NCBI GenBank assembly: GCA_015662815.1
Contig: DQTK01000054.1
Coordinates: 1 to 37,508 of the forward strand
Source: Aquifex aeolicus
Lineage (GTDB): Bacteria > Aquificota > Aquificia > Aquificales > Aquificaceae
Direction of reading: 5' to 3'
DNA: 37,508 nucleotides
Under the pieces are notes generated by a model. That model was not told where the DNA came from. It worked only from the letters and a program-made list of their open reading frames with translations, and did no database searches. Shown in pieces: positions 1 to 6,839 of this stretch; position 1 is the stretch's first letter, and each line of letters begins with the position of its first letter. The translations under genes were made by a program, and so were the position numbers.

Positions 1-2
1 TA

Positions 3-158
3 AAAAGAGTTTACAGATGCCTAAGGGAATTTCTCAAAGAATTAAACAAAAGGTTAGTTTACGGAGTTTTGATAATGGCTGTAGTAGATGAAATGAGGAA
101 GGTAGCGGATATATGGTTTTATCCAGCCAATAAACACGAAGGTAGAGGGCTCGTTTGA
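3..158 (+). CDS. C-terminal end of an unrecognised protein, cut by the window edge
   Basis: An open frame enters from the left edge and stops at the TGA at 156-158. The roughly 51 visible residues look protein-like: a basic helix near VYRCLREFLKEL is followed by a hydrophobic patch, GVLIMAVV, and the end reads WFYPANKHEG. I do not recognise the family. The last dozen residues may be read-through, because the next frame (ending at 285) carries a DUF420-like tail starting in the same DNA, which suggests two truncated genes were joined here. It could also be an intact upstream gene ending normally. Confidence 0.35.
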   Translation, partial: KRVYRCLREFLKELNKRLVYGVLIMAVVDEMRKVADIWFYPANKHEGRGLV

Positions 159-285
159 GAGGTACAGGAAAATAGCACCTATTACCGCTATGGTTTGGAT
201 TTACGTCACTGTAACAGGATGGATGATATACTTTTTCTTACATGTCACTGTAACGGGATGGATGATATACTTTTTCTTACATTAA
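106..285 (+). pseudogene. DUF420-like membrane protein, 3' remnant
   Basis: After a TAG at 103-105 this frame stays open for 59 codons to TAA at 283-285 and has no obvious start codon at its head. It reads FERYRKIAPITAMVWIYV followed by VTGWMIYFFLH. That resembles the end of DUF420 proteins, where a basic-aromatic motif of the H/RKIA type precedes the last membrane helix. DUF420 proteins are small membrane proteins often found near haem-copper oxidase genes. Only the last part of the family is present. The final 13 residues (VTVTGWMIYFFLH) occur twice in tandem because of a 39-bp duplication. I infer a 5'-deleted relic. The other reading is a live gene with a sequencing-induced frame break upstream. 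Confidence 0.5.
205..282 (+). repeat. 39-bp tandem direct repeat, two copies
   Basis: Positions 205-243 and 244-282 are the same 39-bp unit with one difference (A versus G in GTAACAGGATGG/GTAACGGGATGG). The unit is exactly 13 codons, so the duplication keeps the DUF420-like frame and doubles its last hydrophobic segment. The second copy ends directly before the TAA. Confidence 0.95.
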
Positions 286-303
286 GAATTTAGGGAGGAT
301 ATC

Positions 304-780
304 ATGAAAAAAATTCTTTTTCCATTCTTAGTACTCAGTTCATTTTTAGTTGCTGCTGATTTTGCTTGCGTAGACACAAACAGAATAGTAAGGGAGTCAA
401 AGTTTATAACAAAAGCCCAGCAAGAATTAAAGAGGGAACTCGAAAAATATCAACAGATGATAGTTCAAAAGCAGAGAGAGATGGAGGATCTTAAAAAAGC
501 TTTGGAAAGCAAAGTTCTTTCGGAGAATGCAAGAAAGAAGAAAATGGAGGAGCTTGAAAAACTGGAAGAAGATCTCAGGAAACTCCAAGTTGAAGCTCAA
601 ACGAAACTCTCGAGAAAAAAAGCTGAGCTGGAAAAACTGGTTTTCGATAGGATAATAAATATAGTAAAAGAAAAAGCTAAAGCTGAAAAATTGAAAGCTG
701 TATTTGACTGCAACACAATGTTGTATACGGATAAATTGATAGACATTACAGAGGAAGTTCTCAGAGAGCTTGATAAATGA
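304..780 (+). CDS. skp: Skp/OmpH-family periplasmic chaperone
   Basis: The 158-residue protein has an N-terminal signal peptide (Met-Lys-Lys, a hydrophobic core, likely cleavage after about residue 18). A long charged helical region from about 30 to 115, full of Glu, Lys, Leu and Gln, forms the tentacle-like coiled coil of Skp. A short C-terminal beta/helix part follows. Skp holds unfolded outer-membrane proteins in the periplasm, which fits a Gram-negative-type cell. The length matches the family. The start is supported by AGGGAGG at 292-298. Its stop overlaps the start of the Nudix gene (ATGA at 777-780), so the two are probably co-transcribed. Cys residues sit near 22 and 134. Confidence 0.85.
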   Translation: MKKILFPFLVLSSFLVAADFACVDTNRIVRESKFITKAQQELKRELEKYQQMIVQKQREMEDLKKALESKVLSENARKKKMEELEKLEEDLRKLQVEAQTKLSRKKAELEKLVFDRIINIVKEKAKAEKLKAVFDCNTMLYTDKLIDITEEVLRELDK

Positions 781-1181
781 AGAGGGAATTTTCCGCGGGG
801 GGTGTGCTATTTAAAGAGGATGAAGTGCTTTTAATACAAAATCTTTCTGGTGTTTGGAGTTTTCCAAAGGGAAATATTGAAACAGGGGAAGCTCCTGAAG
901 AAACCGCCATAAGGGAAGTCTGGGAAGAGACCAATGTAAAGGGAAAAATTTTGACCTACATAGGGGAAATCCATTACTGGTACAGGTTAAAGGGAGAGAA
1001 GATTTTTAAAACTGTGAAATATTTCTTGATGGAGTATATATCTGGTGAGCCTCAAGCTTCCTGGGAAGTAAAAGATGCACGATTTTTTCCTATCGAAGAA
1101 ACAAAAAAACTGCTAAAGTACAAAGGAGACAAGAGAATTTTTAAAAAAGCTTTGGAATTGCAAAAAAAGTTTAAGCTTTAG
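777..1181 (+). CDS. Nudix hydrolase, probably Ap4A/dinucleoside polyphosphate type
   Basis: The 134-residue single-domain protein has a near-complete Nudix box at residues 32-54: Gly32, Glu38, Arg46-Glu47 and Glu50-Glu51, which bind the catalytic metal. The Gly usual near the end of the box is Asn53. Nudix enzymes hydrolyse nucleoside diphosphates linked to another group. The small size and the box context resemble bacterial diadenosine tetraphosphate hydrolases, and A. aeolicus has an Ap4A hydrolase of this kind, but the substrate is inferred. The start codon overlaps the skp stop by four bases. The 3' end overlaps the convergent monooxygenase gene by 11 bp. Confidence 0.85.
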   Translation: MKREFSAGGVLFKEDEVLLIQNLSGVWSFPKGNIETGEAPEETAIREVWEETNVKGKILTYIGEIHYWYRLKGEKIFKTVKYFLMEYISGEPQASWEVKDARFFPIEETKKLLKYKGDKRIFKKALELQKKFKL

Positions 1182-2313
1182 CTTTTTCCTCCTCCTCTAT
1201 TCTTTCCAGAGTGGGGTCTTTTCTCCTTCCTGTTAACATTTCTATAAGTTCTTTAACGGAAATTATTCCTTGGTACTTTAGCCAGTGTCCATTAGCTCCG
1301 CTTATGAAGATTCCTTCTTCATAATCCCCCAACCAGGCAAGTCCTAACCTGTCAGCTATACAAAAACCCACTTTTTTGGCTTCTTCTCCTTTGTTACAAG
1401 GAACAACACAGTGGGATACACACCCTTTCCACCCGTTGTAGCCGTTTAATAGTTTTTCTATGAAAGGTGTTCTTATTACTCTAAGAGGATATCCAACAGG
1501 TGATTTGAAAAGCATAATATCTTCTTTGTTTAGATTTATTACTAGTTCTTTGTATATCTGAGGTGCATCACACTCATGGGTTGCTATGAAGCGTGTAGCC
1601 ATTTGAACACCTGCTGCTCCCCAACTTATAAACTTTTCTATATCCTCATAACTCCATACTCCTCCTGCTACTATAACCGGTATATCTCCCCACTTCTTAG
1701 CTTCTTCAAGGACTGAAGGTAATAGGTTTTCAAGTTGATTTTCGGGTTTAAAGCAGTCTTCATATTTGAACCCTTGGTGTCCTCCTGATTTTGGTCCTTC
1801 AAGTATTACTGCATCTGGCAATCTGTTATATCTCTTCTTCCAAGTTTTACATATCAAATTCAAAGCCCTTGCCGAGGATACTATAGGAACCAAAGCTACA
1901 TCGTAACCCTTGACATACTCCGGAAGTTTTAAAGGAAGTCCTGCACCCGAAATTATCAAATCAGCTCCTGCTTCCGCGGCATCACGGGCAACTCTGCCAT
2001 AATCGGTAATTGCAGCAAGGATATTTACCCCTATAGCGCCCTTTCCTCCGGAGATTTCTTTTGCATCCCTAATTATCTTTTTCAAGGCTTCGGGATGATG
2101 GGTATTTATAGATCCTATTGGTCTTCCGAATCTATCCCTTTCCACGAGATGGGGATGTCTGTAGCCTGTACCTACCGCGGAAACAACGCCTATGGCACCT
2201 TCCCGAGCTACATGTCCGGCAAGGTTTTCCCAAGAAATACCTACGCCCATTCCTCCTTGGATTATAGGTATCTCTACTTCTACCCTTCCTATCTTTAGCT
2301 TCGGTAGATTCAT
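1171..2313 (-). CDS. Nitronate monooxygenase / 2-nitropropane dioxygenase family protein
   Basis: The 380-residue protein is an FMN-binding TIM barrel of the NMO family. Visible motifs are the N-terminal PIIQGGMGVGIS, a central EGPKSGGHQGF with the conserved His, and the phosphate-binding stretch VAGGVWSYED followed by WGAAGVQMATRF. The family oxidises alkyl nitronates, and relatives act as FMN enoyl reductases (FabK type), so the substrate is not settled. The C-terminal part has a cluster of Cys residues (GCVSHCVVPC), more than usual for a plain NMO. It is transcribed away from folK and ends inside the Nudix 3' end. Confidence 0.8.
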   Translation of the reverse strand: MNLPKLKIGRVEVEIPIIQGGMGVGISWENLAGHVAREGAIGVVSAVGTGYRHPHLVERDRFGRPIGSINTHHPEALKKIIRDAKEISGGKGAIGVNILAAITDYGRVARDAAEAGADLIISGAGLPLKLPEYVKGYDVALVPIVSSARALNLICKTWKKRYNRLPDAVILEGPKSGGHQGFKYEDCFKPENQLENLLPSVLEEAKKWGDIPVIVAGGVWSYEDIEKFISWGAAGVQMATRFIATHECDAPQIYKELVINLNKEDIMLFKSPVGYPLRVIRTPFIEKLLNGYNGWKGCVSHCVVPCNKGEEAKKVGFCIADRLGLAWLGDYEEGIFISGANGHWLKYQGIISVKELIEMLTGRRKDPTLERIEEEEKAKA

Positions 2314-2339
2314 ACTAACCTCTCCTAAGGTTTAACTAA

Positions 2340-2352
2340 ATATAATATAGCC
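2340..2352 (+). promoter_or_regulatory. Possible -10 box directly before folK
   Basis: ATATAATATAG lies immediately upstream of the GTG at 2353. If TATAAT at 2341-2346 is a -10 box, transcription would start at about the start codon and give a leaderless or near-leaderless mRNA. No Shine-Dalgarno sequence is visible upstream of the GTG. Confidence 0.4.
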
Positions 2353-2832
2353 GTGGAGGTTTTCCTGGGCATAGGAAGTAATTTAGGAGACAGACTCTCC
2401 TATATCCTGAAAACACTGGATGAAATAAAAAAGCTGGGCAAAGTCTTGAAGATTTCTACAGTCTACGAAAGCAAAGCGTGGGGAGTTGAAAATCAGAATA
2501 ACTTTTTAAATCTTGTAGTCCTCTTTGAAACTAAATTACTCCCACAGGATTTACTTTTGCATCTGAGAGCCGTAGAGAAGAAAGTTGGAAGGAAAGAAAG
2601 GTTCAAATGGGGTCCCAGAGAAATAGATATAGATATTCTGCTATACGGCAATAAGATAATAAGAACTAAACTCCTCAGAGTTCCCCATCCCTTTTTACAC
2701 GAGAGGGATTTCTTTCTTTACCCTCTGCTTGAGATAAATCCCGGTTTAGTTCATCCTTTGTATTTAAAACCCTTGAAGGAATTTAATCCTCAGAATACTT
2801 TAAAGCCCTTTTGCTGTATTTTAAAAGTATGA
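2353..2832 (+). CDS. folK: 2-amino-4-hydroxy-6-hydroxymethyldihydropteridine pyrophosphokinase
   Basis: The 159-residue protein has the HPPK hallmarks: GIGSNLGDR at residues 6-14, GPREIDIDILLY near 95, and PHPFLHERDFFLYPLLEI near 116. HPPK transfers pyrophosphate from ATP to 6-hydroxymethyl-7,8-dihydropterin, the step before dihydropteroate synthase in folate synthesis. The length is normal. It starts with GTG. The stop overlaps the ATG of the sigma-54 activator gene (ATGA at 2829-2832), suggesting translational coupling of two functionally unrelated genes. Confidence 0.92.
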   Translation: MEVFLGIGSNLGDRLSYILKTLDEIKKLGKVLKISTVYESKAWGVENQNNFLNLVVLFETKLLPQDLLLHLRAVEKKVGRKERFKWGPREIDIDILLYGNKIIRTKLLRVPHPFLHERDFFLYPLLEINPGLVHPLYLKPLKEFNPQNTLKPFCCILKV

Positions 2833-4160
2833 GTAATCGTATCCTTATAGTTGATGATGAAGAAAATATAGTAAATTCTCTATCGGGAATCCTTGAGGAT
2901 GAAGGCTTTAAACCCGAAGGTGCAAAGACCCTCAAAGAGGCGGAAGAAAAGATTAAACAAATTTTCTTTCCCGTAGTAATTCTTGACGTTTGGATGCCTG
3001 ACGGAGATGGTATCAATTTTATAGATTTTATAAAGGAACATTCACCGGATAGTGTAGTTATAGTGATTACCGGGCACGGAAATATAGAAACCGCTGTCAA
3101 GGCAATAAAAAAAGGGGCCTATGAATTTTTAGAAAAACCTTTCTCCATGGAAAGATTGTTACTTACTGTAAAACATGCCTTTGAAGCATATAACACGAGC
3201 CGCAGTATAGAAGAAGGTATCGAGTTCATAGGAAAACATCCTAAAATTCTTGAAATCAAACAATTAATTCCCAAAATAGCGAGGAGTAAAGCCTCTGTGC
3301 TCATAACGGGAGAAAGCGGAACAGGTAAAGAAATAGTTGCAAGGCTCATACATAAATATTCCGAAAGGAAAGGAAATTTCGTAGACTTAAACTGTGCTGC
3401 TATTCCGACAGAACTGGCAGAAAGTGAATTGTTCGGTTACGAAAGAGGAGCCTTTACCGGAGCTCTTACCCGTAAAAAGGGAAAACTGGAACTTGCAGAT
3501 GAAGGAACGTTATTCCTTGACGAAGTCGGAGAGCTTGACCTAAAGGTTCAACCTAAACTCCTGAGGATATTGGAAACAGGAACTTTTACACGACTCGGCG
3601 GAACCCAAAGAATAGAAGTAGATATCCGAGTTATATCGGCAACAAAGAAAAATCTACAGGAAGAAATAGATAAAGGTAACTTCCGAGAAGATTTATATTA
3701 CAGGCTCTCGGTGATATCCATACACCTCCCACCTCTTAGGGAAAGAGGGGAAGATATAATCCTTCTTGCAGAGTACTTCCTTAACAGATTCGCAAAAGAG
3801 TATAAAAAGAATTGTTTTGAACTGAGTGAAACTGCAAAAGAATACTTATTATCAAGACCGTGGAAAGGGAATGTACGAGAACTGAAAAATTTAATAGAAC
3901 GGGCTGTAATACTTTGCGATAAAGAAGTAATAACTCCGGAGGATTTGGGAATCAAAGGGGAAAATTATGTAGATTTGAGTTATCTGTTGAACATAAAAGA
4001 CCTAAAAGAGGCAAAAAGGGAGTTTGAAAGGATATTTATAGAGAATAAGTTAAAAGAAAATAACTATGATTTAAAAAAGACAGCCCAAGCAATAGGAATA
4101 GATTTGTCAAATCTCTACAGGAAGATAAAATCTCTCAAAATAGATTTAACAGTTCATTAG
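2829..4160 (+). CDS. ntrC4: NtrC-family sigma-54 response regulator (NtrC4-like)
   Basis: From the ATG at 2829 the protein has 443 residues in three domains. The receiver domain (about 1-120) has acidic residues Asp9-Asp10, phospho-acceptor Asp53 in ILDVWMPDGDG, and Lys in FLEKPFS. The central AAA+ ATPase (about 135-370) has Walker A GESGTGKE, the sigma-54 contact loop GAFTGA, and Walker B TLFLDEVGEL. The C-terminal Fis-type helix-turn-helix ends in LSNLYRKIKSL. It remodels RNA polymerase-sigma-54 at distant promoters after phosphorylation. It strongly resembles A. aeolicus NtrC4 from memory. No sensor kinase gene lies nearby. I chose 2829 over the in-frame 2811 because the receiver fold begins there and the ATG overlaps the folK stop. 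Confidence 0.92.
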   Translation: MSNRILIVDDEENIVNSLSGILEDEGFKPEGAKTLKEAEEKIKQIFFPVVILDVWMPDGDGINFIDFIKEHSPDSVVIVITGHGNIETAVKAIKKGAYEFLEKPFSMERLLLTVKHAFEAYNTSRSIEEGIEFIGKHPKILEIKQLIPKIARSKASVLITGESGTGKEIVARLIHKYSERKGNFVDLNCAAIPTELAESELFGYERGAFTGALTRKKGKLELADEGTLFLDEVGELDLKVQPKLLRILETGTFTRLGGTQRIEVDIRVISATKKNLQEEIDKGNFREDLYYRLSVISIHLPPLRERGEDIILLAEYFLNRFAKEYKKNCFELSETAKEYLLSRPWKGNVRELKNLIERAVILCDKEVITPEDLGIKGENYVDLSYLLNIKDLKEAKREFERIFIENKLKENNYDLKKTAQAIGIDLSNLYRKIKSLKIDLTVH

Positions 4161-4835
4161 TATAGAGACTATGGAAACTGCTGCGGTCTCGCTCTTCAAA
4201 GTATAGGGTTCAAGAATAACCGACTTGAAACCCTTTTCTCTTAATATTCTTCCCTCCCTTTCGGAAAAGCCACCTTCCGGTCCTACGACTACGCCAAAAT
4301 TTTCCGCCGTAAGATTTACGTTTTTCACCTTAATGCCCTTGTAGAAATTATCGAGGACTATGTTCTCCTCGTGGATAGGTTCTAACTCTTCCAATTCCAT
4401 AGGTTCGGATACATGAAGGTGTATAGGTCTTTTTGCTTGTTTCATAGCCTCAACAGCTATCTTCTTCCACTTTTCAAACTTTCTTTTTATAGCATCTTTT
4501 TTTCTAAAACTCCTCTCGGATATAATCGGCACTAATCTTTTTACACCCAGCTCCGTAATTTGTCTCACTATTGTGTCCATAGTTTTTAGTTCCACAGTAA
4601 TACATTGATAGAGTGTAATATCCTTGTGCGGTTCTTTAGTTTCTAACTGACCCACAATTTTACAAAAAATTCTGGACTTTTCTTCTTTTTCTACCTTGCA
4701 AAGGTAAATTCTCTCTTCGTATATTACTCCGAACTCCTCTTCCTTTCCTATTCTTCTTACTCTGAAATGTTTTACCTCTCCCTCTTCCAGAATTAGAATA
4801 TTCCCTTTCTTTTCTTCGCTGTAAAAGACGTGCAT
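4146..4835 (-). CDS. rsmE: 16S rRNA m3U1498 methyltransferase
   Basis: The 229-residue protein begins MHVFYSE with an N-terminal PUA-like domain (EGEVKHFRVRRI). A SPOUT methyltransferase domain follows with the knot motifs GPEGGFSEREG near 186 and LEPYTLKSETAAVSIVSIL at the end. RsmE methylates U1498 of 16S rRNA at the decoding centre using S-adenosylmethionine. The length is normal. The 3' end overlaps the convergent activator gene by 15 bp, and its start lies about 15 bp from the divergent proC start, so promoters overlap. Confidence 0.93.
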   Translation of the reverse strand: MHVFYSEEKKGNILILEEGEVKHFRVRRIGKEEEFGVIYEERIYLCKVEKEEKSRIFCKIVGQLETKEPHKDITLYQCITVELKTMDTIVRQITELGVKRLVPIISERSFRKKDAIKRKFEKWKKIAVEAMKQAKRPIHLHVSEPMELEELEPIHEENIVLDNFYKGIKVKNVNLTAENFGVVVGPEGGFSEREGRILREKGFKSVILEPYTLKSETAAVSIVSILMNC

Positions 4836-4850
4836 GCTAATATCTTAACT

Positions 4851-5633
4851 ATGGGGATAGGGATTGTAGGCTTTGGAAATATGGGGCAAGCCTTTGCTCT
4901 TTGCCTTTCAAGGAAAGTAGGAAAAGAAAATATTACCGTTACGGATATAGTTCCCGAAAAGAGAAACCTCGCGGTTGAATTGGGAATAGCCTTTGCCGGT
5001 GATATAAAGTTTTTAGCGGATACTTCCGAATTGATAATAATAGCGGTAAAACCTAAGGATGCAAAAAGTGTTCTCGAGAAGTTGAAAGATTACAAAGGTA
5101 CTCTGATAAGCATAATGGCGGGAGTAAAAATAGAGGATATAGAGGGTATTGTAGGAAAGGATAAAAAAATAGTAAGGGTTATGCCTAATATCGCGGTAGC
5201 CGTTGGAAGCGGTGTTATGGCAATAACCGATAATGGCAAGCTTACAGAGGAAGAAAGAAAAAAGGTTGAAGAAATTTTCTTAAGTTGTGGTTCACTTTAC
5301 AGAATTGATGAAACTCTCTTTGACCCATTTACCGCACTGGCCGGAAGCGGACCCGCTTATATACTCGCATTTTTAGACGGCTTGGCTCTTGCAGGAGTTC
5401 ATCAGGGTTTTCAATACAGTCAAGCTTTGAAGATAGCTGTTGATACTGTAATCGGTAGTGCAAAGTTATTGAAAGAGTTCTCTCAGAATCCCAATGAAAT
5501 CATTACAAAGGTAACTTCGCCCGCAGGAACAACTATAGAAGGGTTAAAATTTCTTGAAGCTAAAGGTTTCAAAGGTATAGTTATGGAATGTATAGAGAAA
5601 ACTGCGGAAAAGGCAAAGAAGCTCAAAAAGTAA
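4851..5633 (+). CDS. proC: Pyrroline-5-carboxylate reductase
   Basis: The 260-residue enzyme begins MGIGIVGFGNMGQAF, a Rossmann NAD(P)-binding fingerprint. It continues with IIAVKPKD and RVMPNIAVAVGSG, then the C-terminal signature AGSGPAYILAFLDGLA and TSPAGTTIEGL. ProC performs the last step of proline synthesis. I chose the ATG at 4851. A GTG seven codons upstream (4830) is in frame but adds residues before the Rossmann strand, and neither site has a clear Shine-Dalgarno sequence. A purine-nucleoside phosphorylase-like gene follows after 14 bp. Confidence 0.93.
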   Translation: MGIGIVGFGNMGQAFALCLSRKVGKENITVTDIVPEKRNLAVELGIAFAGDIKFLADTSELIIIAVKPKDAKSVLEKLKDYKGTLISIMAGVKIEDIEGIVGKDKKIVRVMPNIAVAVGSGVMAITDNGKLTEEERKKVEEIFLSCGSLYRIDETLFDPFTALAGSGPAYILAFLDGLALAGVHQGFQYSQALKIAVDTVIGSAKLLKEFSQNPNEIITKVTSPAGTTIEGLKFLEAKGFKGIVMECIEKTAEKAKKLKK

Positions 5634-5647
5634 TTCTTGAATTAAAA

Positions 5648-6214
5648 ATGGATAATAAATTTATTAGATTATCCCGCTATATGGGTAACGAAAGGGTATA
5701 TACTCCAATTCAGAGACATACCGACGTTGTAATAAAGATTACCGAAAGGGATTTTCCCCCCAGAATAGGAGATGCTGTGATTACAAATCTTAAAAATTTT
5801 GAAATAGGAGTCAGGACTGCGGATTGTGTACCTATAGTGATTCTAGGAGAAGATTGGGTGGGAGTAATCCACGCAGGATGGAAAGGGTTAATGAAGAAAA
5901 TAATCCGCAAAACTGTAGAAGAATTGAAAAAGTACGAGAAAGGGAAACTAAAAGCCTTTATCTTCCCTGCTGCCAAGTCCTGCTGCTATGAAGTGGGAAA
6001 TGAATTTAAAGAAATATTTTCAAGGAACTTAGTAAACAGGGATAATAAACTCTATTTCGATACTCAGGAGGAAGCAAAGTATCAACTTCTGAAAGAAGGA
6101 ATTGAGGACTTATTCATATGGGAAAAATGCACTGTATGTTCTGATGAACTTCCCTCTTATAGGAGGGATAAAACGAAAAGCAGGATACTAACGAGCGTAA
6201 AGATAGAAGGTTAG
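5648..6214 (+). CDS. pgeF: Short laccase-domain (multicopper oxidase-like, YfiH/PgeF) protein
   Basis: From the ATG at 5648 the protein has 188 residues, shorter than the usual 230-270. The core metal-binding signatures are present: GDAVITN, RTADCVPIVIL, HAGWKG, and FIFPAAKSCCYEVGNEF. The N-terminal block of the family (STRxGG and LNLG-type motifs) is absent, and the QVHG-type motif is replaced by QRHTDVV. Members act as Zn-dependent purine nucleoside phosphorylase/adenosine deaminases or peptidoglycan-editing factors. An in-frame ATG at 5588 lies inside proC and is a less likely start. Co-transcription with proC is likely. Confidence 0.8.
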   Translation: MDNKFIRLSRYMGNERVYTPIQRHTDVVIKITERDFPPRIGDAVITNLKNFEIGVRTADCVPIVILGEDWVGVIHAGWKGLMKKIIRKTVEELKKYEKGKLKAFIFPAAKSCCYEVGNEFKEIFSRNLVNRDNKLYFDTQEEAKYQLLKEGIEDLFIWEKCTVCSDELPSYRRDKTKSRILTSVKIEG

Positions 6215-6246
6215 GGATTAACCAAAGTTTTGTATGAGCTGAGTAA

Positions 6247-6396
6247 GTGAGTATTAAGTTTTGTAGGAGGAAGGAACCTAGCCTATCATCCGAGAAAGGA
6301 GAAAATCGCAAGCATCGTTCTATCAAAGAAGTTAAAGAAGTTATAAAAAAAATTAAAAAAATGGTCCCTTCCTTGGCAAGGGAATTAAGCAGATGA
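6247..6396 (+). CDS. Possible 49-residue basic peptide
   Basis: A GTG-started frame encodes a very basic peptide ending in KKIKKMVPSLARELSR. Its stop overlaps the ATG of the next small gene (ATGA at 6393-6396), as at several real gene pairs in this window. The second half looks like an amphipathic lysine-rich helix. The first half (CRRKEPSLSSEKG) looks less like a folded protein. I do not recognise it. It may be the tail of a decayed gene, with the overlap left over from an old operon. Confidence 0.25.
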   Translation: MSIKFCRRKEPSLSSEKGENRKHRSIKEVKEVIKKIKKMVPSLARELSR

Positions 6397-6581
6397 TTAA
6401 AGGGATTTTTGAAAATGGAAAGGAAAAAAACCTGATTGAAAGTATAAGGGATTTGGGTATAGGTTTAACTGTTGCAGGAGTGGTAGCTTCCGTTTTTCAA
6501 AATAATCCGGTAGGTTATCTCATTTCCCTATTCGGATTGTTTTTGATAAGCTACGGATTAATTTACGAGGAGAAAGAATAA
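6393..6581 (+). CDS. Small membrane protein, 62 residues, function unknown
   Basis: The peptide has a charged N-terminus (KGIFENGKEKN), then two closely spaced hydrophobic segments (about 23-37, GIGLTVAGVVASVFQ, and 42-57, GYLISLFGLFLISYGL), and ends EEKE. This hairpin layout is typical of small inner-membrane proteins. No family was recognised. It lies in the poorly coding stretch between pgeF and the U32 gene, overlapping the preceding small frame by four bases. The hydrophobic pattern is unlikely by chance, so I think it is a real gene. Confidence 0.55.
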   Translation: MIKGIFENGKEKNLIESIRDLGIGLTVAGVVASVFQNNPVGYLISLFGLFLISYGLIYEEKE

Positions 6582-6708
6582 TGAAAGTAGATTGGGGCTT
6601 CACGCTCCCGCTTATATACCCAAATCATAAAAATTGAGGTGAGTTTATAACAAAATTAGGAATGAGCTTGTTTAATAATTAGAGGAGTTAGGATTTACAA
6701 TGGGAAGT

Positions 6709-6813
6709 TTAGCCAAAATATACAAGCTTCGCCAAACCAATAGGAACTTCAGTTTTAACGTGAAACCTAACCTCAATAGCTCTTTGTTCCTCTTCAGCTT
6801 CATTTCTATTGCT
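6709..6813 (-). pseudogene. Short protein relic downstream of the U32 gene
   Basis: On the minus strand a 34-codon frame without a start codon reads EAEEEQRAIEVRFHV, then KTEVPIGLAKLVYFG, then stop. The alternation looks like a real protein C-terminus, not random AT-rich DNA, but I cannot name the family. The rest of 6582-6839 holds only short interrupted frames, such as a 17-codon one starting at 6582. The stretch is probably the remains of one or more deleted genes. Confidence 0.3.
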
Positions 6814-6839
6814 TTATCCTATTTACTTCCAAAGTGAAA

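Noticed and set aside
6597-6640. A stretch (GGGGCTTCACGCTCCCGC region) that resembles the end of an insertion sequence
   Set aside because: No transposase frame, terminal inverted repeat or target duplication was seen nearby.
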